DNA of 13,790 nucleotides from Acidimicrobiia bacterium (GTDB taxonomy: Bacteria; Actinomycetota; Acidimicrobiia; Spongiisociales; UBA5794). Under the pieces are notes generated by a model. The model searched no databases. It saw only the letters and a program-made list of their open reading frames with translations, and was not told the DNA's origin. The position numbers and the translations under genes were made by a program. Location: assembly GCA_030599515.1 (NCBI GenBank), contig JAUVNV010000037.1:1-13790 (forward strand). The letters run 5' to 3'. This document shows, one piece after another, positions 5,169 to 11,749 of the stretch. Positions within the stretch are counted from its first letter, which is position 1, and each line of letters starts with the position of its first letter.

Positions 5169-7534
5169 GGCTCAACCGTGCCGCACTCATCAACACCGGG
5201 ATCCTGGCACTCACGATGCTGTTGGTCTCGGTCATCCTCGTGCTCGGTACGGACACCGGTGGCGAGGAGCCACTCGAAGAACTGGCCATCGGTCAGCCGT
5301 CGCCGGAGACGTTCATCGCTCCCCGGTCGACGGACCCGATCGTTGATGAGGATGCGACCGAGCAGGAACGTCAGAAAGCGCGCAACTCCGTCAGCACGAG
5401 GTACCGGAACGACAACGAGGCCACGCTGACCGTCATTCGCGAGGTGAACTCCTTCTTCACGGACCTCCGGGACGTTGCGATCGATGAGTCGTTGATCCCC
5501 GAAGAGGAAGAGACGACGACGTCCACGACGGTCGAGCAGACGACCAGCTCGACCGAGCCCGGGGAGACGACGAGTTCGACGACGACCACCACGACCGAGC
5601 CGCCGACGACCACGACGACCACGCTCCCGCGGCGCTCCATCGAAGAGCAAGAGGTGATTATGGGCGTGCGGCATCCCACGCTCACCCTTGCGATTCCGTC
5701 CTTCGTCGTCCTCTACAACAACGACCTCGATCGTGTCGCCCTCGGAGAGGACGCGGTATTCCCCGAGGTCGAGAACGAGAGCCTCGAGATCGTCAGGGAG
5801 GAGCTGACGCGCGGCATCAAGCCATCCGATCTGACCGAGCGCCAAGACCTCTATCTCAACCCCTTGACCCGCCCTCCGATCTTCGTCATCGGACTGCCGC
5901 TCGAGGAGCAGGTGATGGCCCGTGAAGCGATCGCCCGGCTCGTTGGATTCAGCCTGCAGGCGAACCTCCGTATCGACGACGAGGCGACCATCGCCGAGCG
6001 CGAAGCTGCCGCGGCCGCCGTAGAGCCGGTGACGATCACGTACCGACAGGGTGACACGATCGTCAAAGAAGGTCAGCCGATCTCGAGTATCGAATTCCAG
6101 GCGATACAGCAGCTCGGTCTGTACGAGCCGGAGGTCACCGGAGGGACGTCCCGGGTGGCGATGGCGCTGTTCGGCGTTCTCGCCGTGCTGCTGGCTGCGT
6201 TCTTCCTGTGGAGGATCGCTCCTGCACAGTGGACGGAACCGCGCCACATGGCCTTGCTCGCGATCCTGCTGGTGCTGGCGGCCCTGATGTCTCGTCTTCC
6301 CGCGGTCGTGGCGGTCGACAATCGAGCCCTCGGCTACCTGCTTCCCGCCGTAGCGATCGGCTTCCTTGCTGCCATCCTGTTCGATCCTCGCACAGCCGTG
6401 GTGCTCGCAATACCGATGGCCGGGTTCACGGCTCTCTCAACGGTTGACATCGCTTTCACGGTCTATGCCGGGATCGCGACCGTGGTACCGGTGGCGTTCG
6501 TCTCCAGAGTCTCGTCGCGACGACAGCTCCGGGTCGCCGTGCTGCTGTCGGCGATCACCGTCGCCCCGGTCGCTGCGACGCTCGAATGGGTGTTCGGAGA
6601 CGGCGATATCGCCATGTCCGCCGTGTGGGCATTCGCCGGCGCCGTGATAGCCGGGCTCATCTCCCTCGGTCTTGTCTCATTCCTCGAGAGCGCATTCGGC
6701 ATCACTACGGCACTCGGCCTCCTCGATCTGCTCGACCGCAATCACCCGGCGCTGCGGCTCATCGAGGAGCAGGCTCCGGGGACGTTCAATCACTCGATGC
6801 TCGTCGGGGCGCTCGCCGGTCGTGCGGCGAGGGCGATCGACGCCGATCCGCTGCTTGCACAAGCTGCGGCCTGGTACCACGATCTCGGCAAGGTTGCGCT
6901 CCCGCAGTACTTCGTTGAGAACCAATTCGGGGTATCCAACCCCCATGACACACTTCCGCCTGAAGAGTCCGCGCAGATCATCCGCTCCCATGTAACGGAG
7001 GGCCTGAAGCTCGCGAAGCGGTACCGGCTCCCGGGGGACGTGACCGACGGAATCCGCATGCACCACGGGACAAGTCTGATGCGCTACTTCTACCATCGAG
7101 CGCTCGAGATCGACCCCGACGTCGATCCGAACCTCTTCCGCCACCACGGTGTCAAGCCGAAGCAGAAGGAGATGGCGATCGTGATGATCTCCGACGCGAC
7201 GGAGGCCGCCGCGCGGGCGTACGCCCATAACGAGGACCCGACGGCGAGCGGTCTCAAGACCGTCGTTGAGACGGTCGTCACCGAGAAGATCGATGATGGC
7301 CAGCTCGACGAGTCACAGCTGACGTTCGGCGACCTCACCAAGATCAAGGCCGAACTCGTACGGGCATTGATGGGTTACTACCACGCCCGTGTTCCATATC
7401 CGGGTTTCCCCGGCCCGCAGGTCGTTGAGGGTGGGGCCACACCGGCGCTGCCGACGACCACGGATGGCACAGAAGGCGGCACGAAGGAGGAGAGCGGAGA
7501 TGTCCACGAGCCTGCCGACGGGGAGGATGGGTGA
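5165..7534 (+). CDS. pgpH: PgpH/YqfF-type membrane HD-domain phosphodiesterase (predicted cyclic-di-AMP)
   Basis: A 789-aa membrane protein of the 7TMR-HD family, whose studied members (Listeria PgpH) hydrolyse cyclic-di-AMP to pApA. Order: N-terminal membrane helix about 8-27; extracytoplasmic 7TM-HDED domain about 30-325, interrupted by a Thr-rich stretch at 117-153; a block of about seven hydrophobic helices from 332 to 508; cytoplasmic HD domain about 540-740. Metal-site residues are present: FNHSM (His543), WYHDLGK (His572, Asp573), RSHVTEG (His609), RMHHG (His633-634) and ISDATEA (Asp677). The C-terminus ends in a polar, acidic tail. GTG 5165 overlaps the phoH stop (GTGA), with GAGGAG eight bases upstream. 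Firmicutes also place this gene between phoH and ybeY. Family is secure; the nucleotide substrate is inferred. Confidence 0.92.
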   Translation: MRLNRAALINTGILALTMLLVSVILVLGTDTGGEEPLEELAIGQPSPETFIAPRSTDPIVDEDATEQERQKARNSVSTRYRNDNEATLTVIREVNSFFTDLRDVAIDESLIPEEEETTTSTTVEQTTSSTEPGETTSSTTTTTTEPPTTTTTTLPRRSIEEQEVIMGVRHPTLTLAIPSFVVLYNNDLDRVALGEDAVFPEVENESLEIVREELTRGIKPSDLTERQDLYLNPLTRPPIFVIGLPLEEQVMAREAIARLVGFSLQANLRIDDEATIAEREAAAAAVEPVTITYRQGDTIVKEGQPISSIEFQAIQQLGLYEPEVTGGTSRVAMALFGVLAVLLAAFFLWRIAPAQWTEPRHMALLAILLVLAALMSRLPAVVAVDNRALGYLLPAVAIGFLAAILFDPRTAVVLAIPMAGFTALSTVDIAFTVYAGIATVVPVAFVSRVSSRRQLRVAVLLSAITVAPVAATLEWVFGDGDIAMSAVWAFAGAVIAGLISLGLVSFLESAFGITTALGLLDLLDRNHPALRLIEEQAPGTFNHSMLVGALAGRAARAIDADPLLAQAAAWYHDLGKVALPQYFVENQFGVSNPHDTLPPEESAQIIRSHVTEGLKLAKRYRLPGDVTDGIRMHHGTSLMRYFYHRALEIDPDVDPNLFRHHGVKPKQKEMAIVMISDATEAAARAYAHNEDPTASGLKTVVETVVTEKIDDGQLDESQLTFGDLTKIKAELVRALMGYYHARVPYPGFPGPQVVEGGATPALPTTTDGTEGGTKEESGDVHEPADGEDG
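5513..5623 (+). repeat. Thr-codon-rich low-complexity tract inside pgpH
   Basis: Bases 5513-5623 encode residues 117-153 of PgpH: 22 Thr and 5 Ser among 37 residues, plus Glu and Pro, ending in two runs of six Thr. Codons are nearly all ACG and ACC, so the DNA is a loose trinucleotide repeat. It splits the extracytoplasmic sensor domain and is probably a flexible, possibly glycosylated linker outside the membrane. Thr-rich linkers of this kind are frequent in actinobacterial exported proteins. Repeat-driven length variation between strains would be expected. Confidence 0.85.
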
Positions 7535-7995
7535 ACGTCCTCTTCGCCGATGAACAGGATGACCCGATCGTCACGGACGAGCTGCTCCGGCTTGCCGAGC
7601 TTGTGCTCGAAGAGGAAGGTCTCGAAGCGGAGACCGGAGTATCCCTCGTACTGATCGACGAAGCCGAGATGTCGCAACTCAACGAGGTGCACATGGGGAA
7701 GGACGCTCCCACCGACGTCCTTTCATTCCCGATCGAGGCCGCCGCTCCGGGTGCGCCGCCGATGCGCTCCCCCGGTGGCCCACCGATCGAACTCGGCGAC
7801 GTGTTCATCGCGCCGTCGGTTGTGCGCGAGAACGCCGAACGACACGGCGTACGATTCGAGGATGAACTCTCGCTGATGGTCGTCCACGGACTCCTGCATC
7901 TTCTGGGTTGGGATCACGAAACCGAGGACGAGGCAACCCGGATGGAGGCCAGGGAGAGAGAACTCCTCGCTCGCATTGGTAGGGTGAGACCGTGA
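7531..7995 (+). CDS. ybeY: YbeY, endoribonuclease / rRNA maturation factor
   Basis: Single-strand endoribonuclease required in many bacteria for 16S rRNA 3'-end maturation and 70S quality control. The 154-aa length is typical. The zinc motif H-x3-H-x5-H is seen as HGLLHLLGWDH (His119, His123, His129), preceded by the conserved TDVLSFP at 61-67 and LGDVFIAP at 88-95. The insert between these, APGAPPMRSPGGPPIE, is Pro/Gly-rich and looks like a surface loop. GTG 7531 overlaps the pgpH stop in a GTGA junction, with GGGAGGA (7521-7527) just upstream, so translation is probably coupled. It sits between pgpH and corC and near era, a functional partner in 16S rRNA maturation. Confidence 0.96.
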   Translation: MNVLFADEQDDPIVTDELLRLAELVLEEEGLEAETGVSLVLIDEAEMSQLNEVHMGKDAPTDVLSFPIEAAAPGAPPMRSPGGPPIELGDVFIAPSVVRENAERHGVRFEDELSLMVVHGLLHLLGWDHETEDEATRMEARERELLARIGRVRP

Positions 7996-9155
7996 TCGCC
8001 GCAGCGTTCGTCTTCTCTGCAGTGCTCGTCTTCCTCACAGCGATACTGCGCGCCGCCGGCGCGACGCTCGTGCGAACGCCACGAGCAGACGCTCTCCACG
8101 ATGCGGGGGAAGGGAACCCAAGAGCGGAAGTGGTGGCCGACCTTCTTCAAGAGCGAAACCGGATCCAGCCTGCGCTCGGCACGGTGGTCACGACTTTGTT
8201 GATCCTGGCGGTGATCCCCGCGAGCTGGGCGATGGAGCGGATCCTCTCCGGGTGGCAGCTCGGACTCGCCTTCATTGCGATGACGTTGGTCATCGTTCTG
8301 CTCTCCGATCTCATCCCACGAACGATCGGCCGATCCCGTTCTCGCTCGTTCGCCTACCGGTTCTCGCGCATCCTCAGGATCGCGATCCGGATCGGTGACG
8401 CGGCCAACGATCTCGTGTCGGATGACGAGGAGGACGAAGATGACGAGGAGGACGAAGACGATCGCGAGGAGCGCGAACTCATCTCGTCGATCATCGAGTT
8501 CGGAGACACGATCGTGCGCGAGGTCATGGTGCCGCGAACCGACATGGTGACGCTTGCCGCCGCTGCATCATCCGACGATGCGGTTGACCTCGTCCTCGAG
8601 GCGGGCCGGTCGAGGATCCCACTCACCGGCGAGAACATCGACGACATCGTCGGCCTGCTCTACGCGAGAGACCTCCTCACGCTGTACGACGAAGATGCGC
8701 CACCGAGGCCGGCAGTCGACCTTTCGCACGAGGCCTATTTCGTGCCCGAGACGAAGGCGATCTCGGAGCTTCTTCGCGAGATGCAGGCGAAGCAGAAGCA
8801 TCTCGCCATCGTCGTCGACGAATTTGGAGGCACCGCCGGCGTTGTCACGATCGAGGACTTGATCGAGGAGATCGTCGGGGAGATCGTCGACGAGTACGAC
8901 GACGAAGAGCCCATGGTGGTGCCGCTCGAGTCGGGCGAGTACCTCGTCGATGCGCGTCTCGACGTGGATGACCTGTCGGACATTCTGGACATCGAATTCC
9001 CGGACGAGGAGTGGGACACCGTCGGTGGGCTCGTCCTTGGTCTAGCGGGGCGTGTTCCGGCCGTCGGTGAATCGTTCGAGTACAACGACTTCACCCTGAC
9101 CGCTGAAGACGTGCAGGGACGCCGGGTGGCGCGCGTCCGGGTGGCGAAGCGATGA
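7992..9155 (+). CDS. CorC/HlyC-type transporter-associated protein (DUF21-like + tandem CBS + CorC_HlyC)
   Basis: A 387-aa membrane protein of the CNNM/CorC family, linked to magnesium or cobalt efflux. Residues 3-20, 62-80 and 88-108 are hydrophobic and form a short, divergent DUF21-like membrane part. Residues about 143-161 are almost wholly acidic. Two CBS domains follow (VREVMVPRTDMVTL near 175-188; HLAIVVDEFGGTAGVVTIEDLIEEIVGEI, 270-298, quoted here only as landmarks DEFGG and TIEDL), then a C-terminal CorC_HlyC domain (GEYLVDARLDVDDLSDIL, then WDTVGGLVLGLAGRVP). CBS domains of this family bind adenine nucleotides. The membrane region is about 30-40 residues shorter than in classical members. 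GTG 7992 overlaps ybeY by four bases. The phoH–ybeY–corC–era order matches mycobacteria. Ion specificity cannot be read from sequence. Confidence 0.88.
   Translation: MIAAAFVFSAVLVFLTAILRAAGATLVRTPRADALHDAGEGNPRAEVVADLLQERNRIQPALGTVVTTLLILAVIPASWAMERILSGWQLGLAFIAMTLVIVLLSDLIPRTIGRSRSRSFAYRFSRILRIAIRIGDAANDLVSDDEEDEDDEEDEDDREERELISSIIEFGDTIVREVMVPRTDMVTLAAAASSDDAVDLVLEAGRSRIPLTGENIDDIVGLLYARDLLTLYDEDAPPRPAVDLSHEAYFVPETKAISELLREMQAKQKHLAIVVDEFGGTAGVVTIEDLIEEIVGEIVDEYDDEEPMVVPLESGEYLVDARLDVDDLSDILDIEFPDEEWDTVGGLVLGLAGRVPAVGESFEYNDFTLTAEDVQGRRVARVRVAKR
8424..8459 (+). repeat. 18-bp in-frame tandem duplication in the corC-like gene
   Basis: The unit GACGAGGAGGACGAAGA plus T or C occurs twice back to back (8424-8441, 8442-8459), differing only in the last base, which is silent. 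It encodes DEEDED twice (residues 145-156) in the acidic linker between membrane part and CBS domains. Such a young duplication is likely to vary in copy number. Confidence 0.85.
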
Positions 9156-10027
9156 CTCGGTCAGGATTCATCTCGGTCGTGGGTCGACCCAACGTCGGGA
9201 AGTCGACGCTGGTCAACGCCCTGGTGGGAGAGAAGGTAGCGATCACGTCACCACGGCCCCAGACCACGCGCAACACGATTCGCGGCGTCGTCACGAACGG
9301 CGAGATCCAATTGATCCTCGTCGACACCCCGGGTCTGCACAAGCCGCGGAACGTCCTCGGTCAGCGATTGAACAAACTCGTCTACGGGTCCATCGCGGAG
9401 GCCGACGCTGTTCTGTTCGTACTCGATGCCGGTCAGCCCATCGGCCCCGGTGATCGATTGATCGCCGAGCGTCTGGCCGAGTCCGGTGCCCCGGTCGTTG
9501 TCGCCGTGAACAAGATCGATCAAGCATCGAACGATGAGATCCTCGTCCAACTCGCGCGAGCCGGGGAATGGGACTTCGCCGTGTACGTACCGATCTCGGC
9601 GCTCAAGGAACGAGGCCTTGAGCCGTTGCGGAGCGAACTCGAGGGGCTGATGCCCGAGGGTCCGTTCTTCTTCCCGCCGGGCATGCACAGCGACCAGCCC
9701 GACCGGCTTCTCGCCGCCGAACTCGTGCGCGAGAAGTACCTGTCACGTCTCCGTGAAGAGCTGCCGCACTCGCTCGCCGTAGTGGTCGATGACATCGAGG
9801 AGCGGGACAACGGAGTGCTGTACGTCCCGGCATCGGTGTACATCGAACGAACGTCGCAGAAGGGGATGGTCATCGGCAAAGGTGGCGAGCTGATCAAGAC
9901 CGTCGGCGCGGAGGCCCGAACAGAGCTCGAGCGCCTCTTCGGTGTCCCTGTGTTCCTGGACCTCCGGGTCAAAGTGGAGAAGGACTGGCAGCGCAGAGAA
10001 GACACGCTGAACCGCATGGGGTTCTGA
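9152..10027 (+). CDS. era: Era, ribosome-assembly GTPase
   Basis: Era binds the 3' end of 16S rRNA and helps 30S assembly. The 291-aa length is typical. G-motifs: G1 GRPNVGKS (11-18), switch region SPRPQTTRNTIRG with the G2 Thr, G3 DTPG (58-61), G4 NKID (120-123), G5 SAL near 149-151. The C-terminal KH domain (about 200-290) has the RNA-binding loop IGKGG (241-245) and ends RREDTLNRMGF. ATG 9152 overlaps the corC-like stop in an ATGA junction, the fourth consecutive 4-base overlap in this operon, so translation is probably coupled back to phoH. The operon appears to end here; the next gene follows a repeat array and its own promoter. Confidence 0.97.
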   Translation: MTRSGFISVVGRPNVGKSTLVNALVGEKVAITSPRPQTTRNTIRGVVTNGEIQLILVDTPGLHKPRNVLGQRLNKLVYGSIAEADAVLFVLDAGQPIGPGDRLIAERLAESGAPVVVAVNKIDQASNDEILVQLARAGEWDFAVYVPISALKERGLEPLRSELEGLMPEGPFFFPPGMHSDQPDRLLAAELVREKYLSRLREELPHSLAVVVDDIEERDNGVLYVPASVYIERTSQKGMVIGKGGELIKTVGAEARTELERLFGVPVFLDLRVKVEKDWQRREDTLNRMGF

Positions 10028-10041
10028 TCGCCTGCGGCGAT

Positions 10042-10076
10042 GTACTGGGTACTGAGTATTGGGTACTCAGTACGGA
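10042..10076 (+). repeat. Heptanucleotide repeat array 2, five units
   Basis: Five consecutive 7-base units, 35 bp, of consensus GTAyTGG/GTACTGA, ending in GTACTCA and GTACGGA, fill most of the era–recO gap. The same number and a similar alternation of units occurs at 181-215. The array lies directly upstream of the recO promoter palindrome and would cover its -35 position. The open frame of recO extends back through it, but the extension does not look like RecO. Confidence 0.85.
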
Positions 10077-10093
10077 GCAAGCGGTACGCTTGC
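10077..10093 (+). promoter_or_regulatory. Palindromic, probably leaderless promoter of recO
   Basis: A perfect inverted repeat GCAAGCG-GTA-CGCTTGC spans 10077-10093. Inside it TACGCT (10085-10090) fits a TAnnnT -10 element, and six bases later comes ATG 10097, so transcription would start on the start codon. No ribosome site lies at a usable distance (GGAG at 10074-10077 is about 20 bases away). No convincing -35 is seen; that position falls in the heptad array. The palindrome may be an operator. Confidence 0.45.
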
Positions 10094-10096
10094 ACT

Positions 10097-10816
10097 ATGG
10101 CTCTCTACAACGATCAGGGGATCGTGCTTCGGTCCTACTCGTTCGGCGAGGCCGACAAGGTCATCATCCTGCTGAGCCCGAATCGAGGCAAGCTGCGGAC
10201 GGTCGCGAAGGGCGTGCGAAAGACGAAGAGCCGGTTCGGCGGTCGCCTCGAGACGCTCAACCACGTCGACCTGGTGCTCTACGAGGGGAAGAACCTCGAC
10301 ATGGTCACGCAGGTTTCGACCATCGAGGTCTTTCCGACCCTCCGCGAGGATCTCGACCGGGTCGTTGCCGCCGGGACGATGATCGAGATCGCCGACGTCG
10401 TCGCTCAGGAGGGCGAGCCGGCCCGACGGCTGTTCCTCCTGCTCCAGCGGGGTCTTCGCGCCCTCGACGGCCCCGATGCGCATCCTGATCTTGTGACCGC
10501 CTACCTCCTCAAGGCGGCCGAGATCGTCGGCGTCGCTCCGGCGCTCAGCCATTGCGCAGGGTGCGGAGTCGAAGAAGGACTCACACGGTTCAGTTTCGCC
10601 GCAGGAGGTGTGCTCTGCGATCGGTGTCGGACGCCCGGGTCATATGCCCTCAGGTCCGGCGTGATCGAGTATCTGGCGACCATGGCCGGTGCCGATCTCT
10701 CAGCGCTGCCCGATCCCGATCGTGCGATGAGCCGGGAAGCGATGGGGATCACACGTCGATTCATGGAGTACCACCTCGAACGAAAGCTCGACTCGATGAC
10801 GTTGATCGATGTCTGA
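10097..10816 (+). CDS. recO: RecO, recombination mediator
   Basis: RecO loads RecA on SSB-coated single-stranded DNA with RecR in the RecFOR pathway. The 239-aa protein begins MALYNDQGIVLRSYSFGEAD, the canonical RecO OB-fold N-terminus (about 1-80), followed by an alpha-helical domain. Four cysteines in CAGC (153, 156) and CDRC (174, 177) form the zinc site found in most RecO proteins. Translating upstream to 10040 gives only repeat-derived peptide, so ATG 10097 is chosen; it also fits the leaderless promoter. The gene overlaps uppS by eight bases (10809-10816). The era–recO–uppS order is standard for actinobacteria. Identification is firm. Confidence 0.95.
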   Translation: MALYNDQGIVLRSYSFGEADKVIILLSPNRGKLRTVAKGVRKTKSRFGGRLETLNHVDLVLYEGKNLDMVTQVSTIEVFPTLREDLDRVVAAGTMIEIADVVAQEGEPARRLFLLLQRGLRALDGPDAHPDLVTAYLLKAAEIVGVAPALSHCAGCGVEEGLTRFSFAAGGVLCDRCRTPGSYALRSGVIEYLATMAGADLSALPDPDRAMSREAMGITRRFMEYHLERKLDSMTLIDV

Positions 10817-11636
10817 ACCGGCCGCCTCTCTCGATCCGGAGCGGATCCCGCGCCACGTTGCGATCATCATGGACGGCAACGGACGGTGGGCGAACGCCCG
10901 CGGACTCCACCGAACCGCCGGGCACGCCCGGGGGGAGCCGGCTCTTTTCGACGTGGGCCACGGCGCCCTCGATCTTGGAATCGAGTGGCTCACCGTCTAC
11001 ACGTTCTCGACCGAGAACTGGGGACGGGATCCCGACGAGGTGGCGTTCCTGATGGAGTTCAACGTCGACCTTCTGGAACGCAGGAGGGATGAGCTCGACG
11101 AACTGGGCGTCAGGGTCATCTTCATCGGCGATCACCAAGATGAGCGCATCCCGCAGGCGGTGCTCGATCGGATGAGGATCGCCGAGGAACAGACCGCCGG
11201 GAACACCAAACTCAACATGGTGTATGCCTTCAACTACGGTGGTCGGTCGGAGATCGCGGCCGCGGCCCGCCGGATCGCCGAGGAGTCCGCGGCGGGAACC
11301 CTCAGTCCGGCAGACATCGACGAAAACACGGTCGCCCAGCGCCTCTATCTCTCTGAGATGCCGGACCCGGACCTGCTCATTCGAACGTCGGGGGAGCAGC
11401 GCATCTCGAACTACCTCCTCTGGCAGGTTGCCTACTCGGAACTCGTCTTCACCCCGGTCCTGTGGCCCGACTTCGATCGCCGCGAACTGGCGAACTGCAT
11501 TGCGGAGTATCAAGCCCGTGAGCGCCGGTACGGCGGAGCGATCGACGGATTCTTCGACGACCCCGCCCGTCCTCTTCCTCCCCCTCAGGGGGAGGTGCCG
11601 CCGCAGGATGCGGAGGGGGTTGAGGGTCTCAGATGA
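10809..11636 (+). CDS. uppS: Isoprenyl (undecaprenyl/decaprenyl-type) diphosphate synthase
   Basis: Cis-prenyltransferase that condenses isopentenyl diphosphate units into the polyprenyl carrier for peptidoglycan and other wall polymers. The catalytic block HVAIIMDGNGRWA has the essential Asp at residue 22. Other landmarks are LTVYTFSTENW (61-71), FNYGGRSEI (141-149), DPDLLIRTSGEQRISNYLLW with the diphosphate-binding arginines, and AYSELVF...WPDF. The family fold ends near residue 250 (GGAIDGFFDD). The remaining 24 or so residues, rich in Pro and Gly (PARPLPPPQGEVPP and after), are encoded by a REP-like repeat that also supplies the TGA stop, giving 275 aa. ATG 10809 overlaps recO; no clear ribosome site, so coupled translation is likely. 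Chain length of the product cannot be told from sequence. Confidence 0.95.
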   Translation: MSEPAASLDPERIPRHVAIIMDGNGRWANARGLHRTAGHARGEPALFDVGHGALDLGIEWLTVYTFSTENWGRDPDEVAFLMEFNVDLLERRRDELDELGVRVIFIGDHQDERIPQAVLDRMRIAEEQTAGNTKLNMVYAFNYGGRSEIAAAARRIAEESAAGTLSPADIDENTVAQRLYLSEMPDPDLLIRTSGEQRISNYLLWQVAYSELVFTPVLWPDFDRRELANCIAEYQARERRYGGAIDGFFDDPARPLPPPQGEVPPQDAEGVEGLR

Positions 11637-11704
11637 AGCGAACGGTCCGACTCCTCCCGTCAGCGCCTTGCGGCGCTGCCACCCTCCCCTGAGGGGAGGG
11701 AAGA
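11571..11704 (+). repeat. REP/BIME-like paired palindromic element at the uppS 3' end
   Basis: Three perfect stem-loops lie in 130 bp. CCTCCCCC/GGGGGAGG has an 8-bp stem and loop TCA (11577-11595). CAGCGCC/GGCGCTG has a 7-bp stem and loop TTGC (11661-11678). CCCTCCCC/GGGGAGGG has an 8-bp stem and loop TGA (11682-11700). The reverse complement of the right half (about 11659-11704) aligns with the left half (11571-11617), so the whole is two copies of one REP-like unit facing each other, with 11618-11658 between. The left copy is translated as the end of uppS. Standing between convergent genes, it may also end transcription from both sides, although no T-run follows. Confidence 0.75.
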
Positions 11705-11749
11705 CAGCCCGTCTGCGACGGCCATAGTTCCAGCTTGGGCGGAGGCGTG

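Noticed and set aside
5138..6247. 369-aa open frame antisense to pgpH
   Set aside because: Arg-rich, low-complexity product with no known motif, opposite a clear gene and fed by the Thr-codon tract.
9766..9818. GCACTC and GAGTGC words in era as a CIRCE element
   Set aside because: They lie within coding sequence and about 45 bases apart instead of nine.
10040..10096. Longer recO start at 10040
   Set aside because: The extension is translated repeat DNA; the canonical RecO N-terminus begins at ATG 10097.
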